Source: JAEUSI01 sp036782915 (GTDB taxonomy: Bacteria; Bacteroidota; Ignavibacteria; Tepidaquicellales; Tepidaquicellaceae). Taken from it: a DNA stretch of 11,601 nucleotides. This document shows positions 1-7,300 of this stretch, in pieces (position 1 is the first letter of the stretch; each line of letters begins with the position of its first letter). The position numbers and the translations under genes are program-made. The DNA lies in contig DAIPYE010000106.1 in the NCBI GenBank assembly GCA_036782915.1, positions 1 to 11,601 of the forward strand, in the 5' to 3' direction. Under the pieces are notes generated by a model, which saw only the letters and a program-made list of their open reading frames with translations, made no database searches and was not told the DNA's origin.

Positions 1-2211
1 CCGGGATTCGGAGAAGATGATTATCAGATCGGATTAAAGTATGAACTTCCGGTATTTAAAGCAGTGGGAAAGAATGGATTATTCATTGATGAGATCACAC
101 TTTTAAGAGGAAGAAAATTCAAAGAAGCAGATCAGGATATAATTGCAGATCTGAAAAGCAGAGGAAGACTTTACAGAAAAGAAATGTTTGTTCATTCGTA
201 TCCGCATTGCTGGAGACACCACGTACCGCTGATGTATTACGCGACTGATTCATGGTTCATAAAAACAACCAGCTATAAAGACAAGATGATAGAAAAGAAC
301 AAACAGATCCGATGGCATCCTGAGAGTTTCGGTACGGGAAGATTCGGGAAATGGCTCGAGGAGAACAGGGACTGGGCGCTTTCACGTAACAGATTCTGGG
401 GTACACCATTACCTGTCTGGACATACACAGATAAAAACGGGAAAGAGCATTTTGAATGTATCGGAAGTTTAAAAGAGTTAATTGAAAGAGCCGTTAACTT
501 TAAAGATGTTTATAAGAATGCTGATATGAAAAGTGAAAATTTAATTTTTGATGAAAATATTGATCTTCACAAACCATTCATAGACGAAATTATAATTAAT
601 TCAAAAGACGGACATGAAATGAAAAGAGTGAAAGAAGTAATAGACTGCTGGTTTGACAGCGGCTCTATGCCTTTTGCTCAGCATCATTATCCTTTTGAGA
701 ATAAAGAGCTTTTTGACAAAAGTTATCCGGCAGATTTTATAGCAGAAGGTCTTGATCAGACACGCGGCTGGTTTTATACATTGCATGCAATCGGAACATT
801 TTTATTCGATAAACCCGCATACAATAATCTGATAGTTAACGGAATGATTCTGGATAAGAACGGCAAGAAGATGAGCAAATCTCTGGGAAATGCTGTGGAT
901 CCTTTCGCATTAATGGAAAGTTACGGTGCGGATATTTTGCGATGGTATCTGATAACTTCATCACCGGTCGGAAATTCAAAACTTTTTAATGAAGATGATC
1001 TGGCTGAAGTTCAGAATAAATTTTTTGATACGCTGATCAATACAGTCAGATTTTATATTATTTATGCCAATTTATCTGATTTTGAATATCATGAAACTAA
1101 GATAACAGAAATTAAAGACAGGGATATTATTGACAAATGGATATTGTCAAAAGTAAACTCACTGAAAAAAAATTATTTCAGTCTGATGGATAATTATGAT
1201 ATCACAAAAGCGGCGAGAATTCTTTATGATTTTACAATAGATGATCTTTCCAACTGGTATATCAGACGAAACAGAAAGCGTTTAAGAAATCCTGAAAATG
1301 AGAAAGATAAACTAGCCGGTTATCAGACATTGTATGAAGTAATAACAGAGCTTTTGAAAATGGTTGCTCCTGTTTCTCCGTTTATTTCGGAGAAACTTCA
1401 TCTTACTTTATCAGAAAATAATGAGTCTATACATTTATCAGAATACAGTGATTTTGATAATACAAAAATTGATTTAAATTTAGAAACAGAAATGAAACTT
1501 GCTCAGGATATAGTTTATCTTATAAGATCCATGAGAGTCAAGAATAATCTCAAAGTAAGGCAGCCGCTTAATCAGGTACTTGTTCCTGTTTTAAATAAGA
1601 CAGACAAGAAAATGATTTTGAATATGAAGGATGTGATACTGGAGGAAGTAAATGTAAAAGAGCTGAATATCATTGAAGGAGATTCGGATATTATTGTCAA
1701 AAAAACAAAACCGAATTTCAAATCGATCGGTCCTAAATTCGGAAAAGATGTTAAAAAGATACAGAAGATAATTAATAATCTTACTGCTGAGCAAATTTCC
1801 ATAATTGAGAAAAAAGGTAAAATTAAAACAGAGGGTTTTGAGATCACAACAGATGATATCGAGATTTATACAGAGAATATTGAAGGCTGGATCGTCGAAT
1901 CATACAATGGGATAACAGCGGCACTGGACACAAAATTGAATGATAAGCTTATAGAAGAAGGTTTAGTGAGAGAATTTATAAACAGAGTTCAGAATTTCAG
2001 AAGGAACAATGATTTTGATGTTTCCGATAAAATTGAGATCTATTACAGGACTACTGACAACATTCAGGAAGCGATAGTAAAAAACGAGGAATTCATAAAG
2101 AATGAAACATTAAGCGAGAAGATCAAGAATGCAAACGGTCAGGACTTTTCATTTTTTAATACAGACATTAACGGTGAAAATTGTGAAATATATCTGCAAA
2201 AAATACTTTAA
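1..2211 (+). CDS. ileS: isoleucyl-tRNA synthetase, C-terminal ~736 residues (5' end outside window)
   Basis: Class I aminoacyl-tRNA synthetase that charges tRNA-Ile in the cytoplasm. The frame is open from base 1, so the gene begins upstream; the GTG at 64 is internal. The window opens at the end of the CP1 editing domain (PGFGEDDYQIGLKY, with the editing-site GEDD signature). It continues through SYPHCWRHH and the catalytic core to KMSKS at 868-882 (KKMSKSLGN), then the helical anticodon-binding domain and a long C-terminal region. The HIGH motif and about 300-350 N-terminal residues are missing. No C-terminal zinc-binding cysteine cluster is present, unlike E. coli IleRS. This fits the eukaryote-like IleS type found in Bacteroidota and relatives, a type that in other organisms is often associated with mupirocin insensitivity (family knowledge, not shown here). 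It is probably the first gene of an operon with the next two; the gap is 47 bp. Confidence 0.98.
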   Translation, partial: PGFGEDDYQIGLKYELPVFKAVGKNGLFIDEITLLRGRKFKEADQDIIADLKSRGRLYRKEMFVHSYPHCWRHHVPLMYYATDSWFIKTTSYKDKMIEKNKQIRWHPESFGTGRFGKWLEENRDWALSRNRFWGTPLPVWTYTDKNGKEHFECIGSLKELIERAVNFKDVYKNADMKSENLIFDENIDLHKPFIDEIIINSKDGHEMKRVKEVIDCWFDSGSMPFAQHHYPFENKELFDKSYPADFIAEGLDQTRGWFYTLHAIGTFLFDKPAYNNLIVNGMILDKNGKKMSKSLGNAVDPFALMESYGADILRWYLITSSPVGNSKLFNEDDLAEVQNKFFDTLINTVRFYIIYANLSDFEYHETKITEIKDRDIIDKWILSKVNSLKKNYFSLMDNYDITKAARILYDFTIDDLSNWYIRRNRKRLRNPENEKDKLAGYQTLYEVITELLKMVAPVSPFISEKLHLTLSENNESIHLSEYSDFDNTKIDLNLETEMKLAQDIVYLIRSMRVKNNLKVRQPLNQVLVPVLNKTDKKMILNMKDVILEEVNVKELNIIEGDSDIIVKKTKPNFKSIGPKFGKDVKKIQKIINNLTAEQISIIEKKGKIKTEGFEITTDDIEIYTENIEGWIVESYNGITAALDTKLNDKLIEEGLVREFINRVQNFRRNNDFDVSDKIEIYYRTTDNIQEAIVKNEEFIKNETLSEKIKNANGQDFSFFNTDINGENCEIYLQKIL

Positions 2212-2245
2212 CTTTTCAATTATTAATTTATAATTTATTTTCTGT

Positions 2246-2251
2246 AAGGAG
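2246..2251 (+). promoter_or_regulatory. Shine-Dalgarno that fixes a TTG start
   Basis: AAGGAG lies 7 nt upstream of the TTG at 2259. It supports that TTG as the start of the DksA-like gene over the later in-frame ATG (codon 18), which has no comparable site in front of it. Confidence 0.75.
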
Positions 2252-2258
2252 AAGAAAA

Positions 2259-2954
2259 TTGGCAAAAGCAAAAGCAGTAAAAAAGAAAACAATAAAAAAA
2301 GAAGTAAAAATGAAAAAGAAGGCTGTTAGTGGAATTAAGCCAAAAAAAACTGCAGAAATTAAGAAAAAGGATACTAAAAAAAAGTTGAAACCTGTCAAAG
2401 CCAAAGTTACTAAAACAGTTAAAAAAGCTGCGGAGAAAATTACAAAGACAGTTAAAAAACCTGCAGCGAAAATTTTTACAATAAAAAGCAACAACATCAT
2501 ATCTGTAACACCGCCTGAAAAAAAGGTTAAAAAATTCAAACCAAACAAAAAGACCAAGTATTCAGCATCAGAGTTAAAATATTTCCGGAATATAATTTTA
2601 AAGGAAAGAAAAGCAATTATAGAAAGTGCTAAAGCGAACATGGCTTCACTTGTAGATAATGAAACAGGAGAGTATAAAGGAGACAATCTTACTTATTCCA
2701 CACATATGGCGGAGCAGGGTACGGATGAAATGGAAAGGGAAAAAAATTATCTTTTTGTTCAGAGAGATGAAAAATATCTGGGATATCTGCAGGATGCCTT
2801 GACTAGAATAGATCAGGGAACATTTGGAATTTGCATTGACTGCAGGGATGAGCCTAAAAATTTATGCAGAACATGTCCTCTTATACAGAAAGAGAGATTA
2901 GAACTGGTTCCAATCACGCAGCATTGCATCGAATGCAAAAATTTAAGAGGATAA
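2259..2954 (+). CDS. TraR/DksA-family zinc-finger protein with lysine-rich N-terminal arm
   Basis: 231 aa, probably a cytoplasmic regulator acting on RNA polymerase or DNA. Residues 1-100 are very rich in Lys, Ala, Pro and Thr, resembling a histone-H1 tail, and are likely disordered. Residues ~102-190 form the helical (coiled-coil) part, with the HMAEQGTDEMEREK segment common in Bacteroidota-type members. The zinc ribbon follows. Canonical DksA has two CxxC pairs; here there are three: C192/C195, C203/C206 and C223/C226 (bases 2832-2936). The central pair sits in a short insertion before the conserved KERLELVP segment. In my ungapped alignment the coiled-coil tip reads HMAEQG where E. coli DksA has the catalytic DxxDxA, so (p)ppGpp-type action on RNA polymerase cannot be assumed. 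The gene lies between ileS and lspA, a neighbourhood I recall from Bacteroidota. TTG start behind AAGGAG. The family is clear, the function is not. Confidence 0.87.
   Translation: MAKAKAVKKKTIKKEVKMKKKAVSGIKPKKTAEIKKKDTKKKLKPVKAKVTKTVKKAAEKITKTVKKPAAKIFTIKSNNIISVTPPEKKVKKFKPNKKTKYSASELKYFRNIILKERKAIIESAKANMASLVDNETGEYKGDNLTYSTHMAEQGTDEMEREKNYLFVQRDEKYLGYLQDALTRIDQGTFGICIDCRDEPKNLCRTCPLIQKERLELVPITQHCIECKNLRG
2945..2950 (+). promoter_or_regulatory. Shine-Dalgarno of lspA inside the end of the preceding gene
   Basis: AAGAGG lies in the last codons of the DksA-like gene, 11 nt before the TTG at 2962. It supports that start and suggests translational coupling of the two genes. Confidence 0.6.
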
Positions 2955-2961
2955 AATAAAT

Positions 2962-3801
2962 TTGAAAGTATTAATTGCAACTTTTTTTATCGTTCTGTTT
3001 GATCAGATCACTAAACTATATGTAAAAGGTGTAAAGATCCCTATTCTCGGTATAGATGTTCCGGGAATGCCCTACCAGTCTTCAATTAGTGTTTACGGAG
3101 ATTTTTTCAAAATTACATTTATAGAAAATCCCGGTATGGCTTTTGGATTGCAGATCGGAGGAAAACTTTTTCTTTCTTTGTTTACAATTTTAGCCACTCT
3201 TTTACTATTTGTTTTTTTGTATAAGAACAGGAAGGAAAGTTTACTGTTAAGACTTGCACTTGCTTTCATACTTGGCGGAGCCATTGGGAATCTAATTGAC
3301 AGAGTTTTTTATGGAAAAATATATGATTATGCGCCGATATTTTACGGGAGAGTAGTTGATTTTCTGCATTTTGACTTTCCTAACTTTACAATATTCGGAA
3401 AGAATATTTATTCATGGCCGATCTTTAATATTGCTGATATCTTTGTTACGATTGGATTTTTAATGATCTTATTCGGTTACAAGAAAATTTTCCATACTGA
3501 AAATGAAGCAAATATTAAAACTGAAACGCCTTTGGATAATACATATTTAAATACAGGTGATATAAATTCTGATAAATTAAATTCAGATTTAGCTTTTTCC
3601 GGAAACAGCGAATTTAATTCATACTCAGAGAATAATAATCCGGAATCAGATATAAATTCTGCCCATAATGAAATCAAGTTAACAGAGCCGGAGAATTACA
3701 TTAAAATTGAGCAAAAATCAGTTAATGATATAAACAAAGACGAAAAACCTGCCGAAAATATTAATTCAAAAGATTCGGATTTAAATAAAAAAACCGGTTA
3801 A
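2962..3801 (+). CDS. lspA: lipoprotein signal peptidase (signal peptidase II) with long polar C-terminal tail
   Basis: Inner-membrane aspartyl protease that removes the signal peptide from diacylglyceryl-modified prolipoproteins. The family motifs appear in order: FDQITK in the first membrane segment (D14), ENPGMAFG (N56), GGAIGNLIDR (~105-114), then VVDF (D133) and FNIAD (D159). D133 and D159 are the expected catalytic pair, 26 residues apart. Four hydrophobic segments lie at roughly 2-20, 68-87, 95-112 and 154-172. The core ends near residue 177, a normal LspA size. The remaining ~100 residues are Asn/Ser/Asp/Glu/Lys-rich, have no membrane segment and should face the cytoplasm. TTG start, 7 nt after the previous stop; a later Met (residue 36) would delete the first membrane helix. 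The stop codon lies inside the hairpin at 3794-3823. LspA identity is secure; the role of the tail is unknown. Confidence 0.96.
   Translation: MKVLIATFFIVLFDQITKLYVKGVKIPILGIDVPGMPYQSSISVYGDFFKITFIENPGMAFGLQIGGKLFLSLFTILATLLLFVFLYKNRKESLLLRLALAFILGGAIGNLIDRVFYGKIYDYAPIFYGRVVDFLHFDFPNFTIFGKNIYSWPIFNIADIFVTIGFLMILFGYKKIFHTENEANIKTETPLDNTYLNTGDINSDKLNSDLAFSGNSEFNSYSENNNPESDINSAHNEIKLTEPENYIKIEQKSVNDINKDEKPAENINSKDSDLNKKTG
3559..3661 (+). repeat. 13-bp direct repeat and degenerate xN(S/K) repeats in the lspA tail
   Basis: GATATAAATTCTG occurs at 3559-3571 and again at 3649-3661, encoding DINS both times. Across residues 195-277 of LspA, tetrads of the form x-(I/L/F)-N-(S/T/K) recur about eight times: YLNT, DINS, KLNS, EFNS, DINS, DINK, NINS, DLNK. 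This suggests a simple-sequence tail that grew by slippage or duplication. Confidence 0.5.
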
Positions 3802-3823
3802 AGAAATAATTTCATTTAACCGG
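3794..3823. terminator. bidirectional hairpin between lspA and the ferredoxin gene
   Basis: CCGGTTAAA (3794-3802) pairs perfectly with TTTAACCGG (3815-3823). GAAA/TTTC (3803-3806/3810-3813) can extend the stem, with one bulged A. On the minus strand the stem is followed by a run of seven T (complement of A3787-A3793), making a good intrinsic terminator for the ferredoxin gene. On the plus strand the downstream T-run is weak, so termination of lspA may be less efficient. The lspA stop codon (3799-3801) is part of the stem. Confidence 0.75.
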
Positions 3824-3844
3824 CAGATTGTAAAATTTTGTATT

Positions 3845-4177
3845 TTACCTTCCTTCTGCATCAAGAAATTCTTTCCTTTTCAGCAAAGTATCTTTATCCT
3901 CAACATGATTTGGATCAGGAATACAACAATCAACAGGACAAACTGCAGCACATTGTGGTTCATCATGAAAACCTACACATTCAGTACATTTATCCGGTGA
4001 AATGTAGAAAAATTCATCGGAATAAAATCCTGTTGCTCCTGATGGAGCCGCATCACCGTTACCGTATGATTTTCCGCTTAAAACCCAGTTTGCACCACCT
4101 TCATATATTGCAGTATTAGGGCATTCCGGCTCACATGCACCGCAATTTATACATTCAGAAGTGATCATAATTGCCAT
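3845..4177 (-). CDS. 2[4Fe-4S] ferredoxin
   Basis: 110-aa soluble low-potential electron carrier. The first cluster motif is C9-x2-C12-x2-C15-x3-C19-P. The second is C64-x2-C67-x8-C76-x3-C80-P, in which the eight-residue spacer (VGFHDEPQ) matches the Alvin-type rather than the clostridial pattern. The expected ligation is C9, C12, C15, C80 for one cluster and C64, C67, C76, C19 for the other; C84 and C85 are extra. The linker between the motifs (residues ~22-60) is long, and a charged helical tail follows residue 86, as in Bacteroidota homologues. The ATG at 4177 has AAGGAG 8 nt upstream (4186-4191, read on the minus strand). It is a single gene, divergent from secA and convergent with lspA. 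Likely partners are oxidoreductases such as pyruvate:ferredoxin oxidoreductase or ATP-driven activases; none is adjacent. Confidence 0.94.
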   Translation of the reverse strand: MAIMITSECINCGACEPECPNTAIYEGGANWVLSGKSYGNGDAAPSGATGFYSDEFFYISPDKCTECVGFHDEPQCAAVCPVDCCIPDPNHVEDKDTLLKRKEFLDAEGR

Positions 4178-4197
4178 AAAAAATTCTCCTTATTTAT

Positions 4198-4233
4198 TAA
4201 GTTTAACTGATTTTCTTCAGTTTATTAAACTTA
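4198..4233. promoter_or_regulatory. imperfect palindrome in the ferredoxin 5' leader
   Basis: TAAGTTTAA (4198-4206) is the exact inverse of TTAAACTTA (4225-4233). Nested inside, AACTGA (4205-4210) is the exact inverse of TCAGTT (4217-4222); a few unpaired bases on one side separate the two levels. It begins 21 nt upstream of the ferredoxin start. It could be an operator or a weak leader hairpin. The region is very AT-rich, so chance is a real alternative. Confidence 0.35.
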
Positions 4234-4245
4234 CTTATTTAAAAA

Positions 4246-4275
4246 TTTGTATTCAATTTTAATATTTTTGCACAA
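4246..4275 (-). promoter_or_regulatory. candidate ferredoxin promoter
   Basis: On the minus strand, TTGTGC (4275-4270) and TACAAA (4251-4246) are 18 nt apart, a moderate match to -35/-10 boxes about 70 nt upstream of the start codon. AT-richness makes this a weak call. Confidence 0.28.
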
Positions 4276-4306
4276 AAAAATAAAATATGGAGTAAATAGC
4301 AGAAAT

Positions 4307-4319
4307 CAGGATATTCCTG
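4307..4319. promoter_or_regulatory. 13-bp palindrome upstream of secA
   Basis: CAGGA-TAT-TCCTG is a perfect palindrome with a 3-nt centre, ending about 32 bp upstream of the TATAAT at 4352. It is a possible operator shared by the divergent promoters. It is too short to be convincing alone. Confidence 0.25.
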
Positions 4320-4327
4320 CTTGTTCA

Positions 4328-4351
4328 TTTCTTTTGGTTTTTCTTTTGGTT
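4328..4351 (+). repeat. 12-bp tandem repeat abutting the secA promoter
   Basis: TTTCTTTTGGTT occurs twice in direct tandem (4328-4339 and 4340-4351), ending right at the TATAAT box. Each copy contains TTTTGG, resembling the TTTG of the Bacteroidota -33 element; the first TTTTG ends 15 nt before TATAAT. Confidence 0.55.
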
Positions 4352-4357
4352 TATAAT
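4352..4357 (+). promoter_or_regulatory. candidate secA -10 box
   Basis: A perfect TATAAT lies 39 nt upstream of the secA ATG. No good TTGACA lies at 16-18 nt; the best -35-like element is the TTTTGG of the adjacent repeat. The untranslated leader would be about 30 nt and has no recognisable Shine-Dalgarno before the ATG. Confidence 0.4.
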
Positions 4358-4396
4358 ATTAGTAAATTATCAGTCAATTTAAATAATACAGAATAA

Positions 4397-7300
4397 ATGT
4401 TTAGTTTTATTAAAAAATTATTTCCTTCAAATGTAAATTCGGCGCTTCCAATAGTAGATGAAATCAATAAATTCTATGATGAGTTTGAAGGTCTCAGTAA
4501 TGAAGAATTAATTGCAAAAACTACTGAATTTAAAGAAAGAATAAGTTCGGAAACAGAAGAAACACGTAACAGCATTCTGGAAATACAGGAAAAGCTGAAA
4601 TCTGATATAGAACATAAAGAGAGAATGGATTTATATGATGAGCTTGATAAACTGGAAAAAGAAAGTTATGAAATTACAGCAGCTGCTCTCAATGATATTC
4701 TTCCAGAAGCTTTTGCTGTAGTAAAACAAACCTGTAAGAGACTGTGCGGAACTGAATGGACAGCTGCCGGAAATAAGATCAGATGGAATATGATTCCGTA
4801 TGATGTTCAGTTAATCGGCGGTATTGTACTGCATCAGGGTAAAATAGCGGAAATGTCAACAGGAGAAGGAAAAACGCTTGTAGCAACACTTCCTCTTTAT
4901 CTTAATGCGCTTGCCGGTAAAGGCGTGCATCTTATAACTGTAAATGATTATCTTGCAAAAAGAGACAGTGAATGGATGGGTGAAGTATTTAAATTTCACG
5001 GGCTCACTGTCGGAGTAATTTTAAATGATATGGATTCGAATAAACGCCGTGAAATGTATAATTGTGATATAACTTATGGTACTAACAATGAATTCGGATT
5101 CGATTATCTCCGTGATAATATGGTAGTGGACAAAAGTTATCTTGTACAGAGAGAGCATTTTTATGCAATTGTCGATGAAGTTGATTCCGTGCTTATAGAT
5201 GAAGCAAGAACACCGCTTATAATTTCAGGACCGGTAGATGCTCCTACTCATAAATTCGACGAAATGAATATCAGAGTCAAAAAGCTTGTTGAAGCTCAGA
5301 GAAATATGGTAAATAAATTAACAAGCGAAGCTGAAGAAATTATTTCTAAAGGTGAATTATCAAAAGAAGATGAAGCAAAAGCCGGAATGGCAATATTAAG
5401 AGCAAATCACGCATTACCAAAGCATAAAAAACTGCAAAAGCTTTTAAGCGAACCATCCAACAAAAAATTACTGCTTGCGACGGAATCAGAATATTTACGT
5501 GACAATGCCAAGCAAATGCATATTGTAGATGATGAATTGTATTTTGTAATTGATGAAAAATCTCATATAACTGATCTCACTGAGAAAGGAAGAGAGCTTC
5601 TCGCTCCAAGTTCGATGGAAAGGGATTTCTTTACTTTGCCTGATCTTGGAAGTGAATTTGCACAACTTGAAAACAATAAGGATCTTTCCATTGAGGAACG
5701 TGAACTGAAAAAAGATGAACTTACAAAAATATACTCTGAAAGAAGCGACAGAATTCACACAGTTCAGCAGTTACTGAAAGCTTACGGTCTTTATGAAAAA
5801 GACGTAGAATATGTGATACAGGACGGAAAAATCATGATCGTAGATGAGTTTACGGGAAGAATTTTATCAGGAAGAAGATATTCAGACGGACTGCATCAGG
5901 CAATTGAAGCAAAGGAAGGTGTGCATGTTGAAAAAGATTCACAGACTCTTGCAACCATAACACTTCAGAATTATTTCAGATTATACAAGAAACTTGCAGG
6001 TATGACCGGAACTGCTGAGACTGAATCGGCTGAATTTTTTGATATTTACAAACTTGATGTAACTGTAATTCCAACAAACAGGGAATGCGTAAGAGATGAT
6101 TTAAATGATTTTGTGTATAAAACAAAAAGAGAAAAGTATAATGCGGTTATTGATGAGATAACTGAAATGAAAAATAAGAGAAGACCTGTTCTTGTGGGAA
6201 CAACAAGTGTGGAAGTTTCAGAAACACTTTCCAGAATGTTAAAGAGGAAAAGCATAGCACATGAAGTTTTAAATGCGAAGCAGCATGCAAAAGAAGCTCA
6301 GATCATTGAAAATGCAGGTTTGCCCGGAGCTGTAACTATTGCTACTAATATGGCCGGTAGAGGAACGGATATAAAATTAGGGCCAGGTGTTCCGGAAGCC
6401 GGCGGTTTGCATATTATGGGAACTGAGCGTCACGAGTCAAGACGTATTGACAGACAGTTGCGTGGTAGAGCAGGCAGACAGGGTGATCCCGGTTCGTCAA
6501 AGTTTTTTCTTTCACTGGAAGATGATCTGATGAGATTATTCGGAAGTGAAAGGATAGCGAATGTAATGCAGAGACTTGGAATTGAAGAAGGTGAAGCGAT
6601 CGAACATAAAATGATCACAAATTCTGTTGAAAGAGCTCAGAAAAAAGTTGAAGAAAATAATTTTTCAATCAGGAAAAGACTTCTTGAATATGATAATGTA
6701 ATGAATCAGCAAAGAGAAGTTGTCTATACAAAAAGACGTGCAGCTTTAATGGGTGAAAGACTTAAAGATGATATTTTCGAAATGGTGGATAAGGCTATTG
6801 ACGGGATTGTGAAGAAATATTATGATGAAGGAAATATAGACGGTCTTAAAGAAGAAGTTCAGAGAACATTTCTTGTTATATTAAATGTTACCCCGGAAGA
6901 ATTTCAAAAACTGGGAGAATCCGGATTAAAAGATATGATTTTAAATGAAACAAGAGCATTTTATGACAGAAAAGAAGACAGATATGGCTCTGATCTGATG
7001 GGACAGATAGAAAGATTTGCTATGCTTACAGTGATCGATGAAAAGTGGAAAGAGCATTTAAGAGAAATGGATGATCTGAAGGAAGGGATAAATTTCAGAT
7101 CCTACGGTCAGAAAGATCCGCTCCTTGAATATAAGACCGACGGTTTTAAACTTTTTGTGGAAATGCTTGATTCAATGTCAACCGGTGTTATTAATTTTAT
7201 TTTCAAATTTACAACACAGACTCCTGAAGAAGCTAAAGCTATTAAAACTCCGACTCAGTCAAATCAATCCAGAGTTAGAGCATTTCAGCAGTCATCTGAA

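Noticed and set aside
64..66. GTG at 64 as the start of ileS
   Set aside because: The frame is open and homologous to IleRS from base 1 (PGFGEDDY), so this is an internal codon.
2207..2234. Possible internal promoter in the ileS to DksA-like gap (TATAAT at 2229-2234, TTTAAC at 2207-2212)
   Set aside because: The -35 match is poor and the 47-bp gap is almost all A and T, so a chance TATAAT is likely; an operon is the simpler reading.
2228..2686. 152-codon minus-strand open frame rich in Phe, Leu and Ala
   Set aside because: It is the mirror of the lysine-rich AAA/AAG codons of the DksA-like gene; reverse reading gives Phe/Leu-rich pseudo-membrane protein. No ribosome site or family motif.
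3838..4119. 93-codon plus-strand open frame opposite the ferredoxin gene
   Set aside because: Shadow of a well-supported ferredoxin with all cluster cysteines; its product has no recognisable features.
4178..4396. SecM-like leader peptide or riboswitch upstream of secA
   Set aside because: Plus-strand ATGs in this gap meet stops after a few codons (for example ATG GAG TAA at 4287), and no known riboswitch core is visible.
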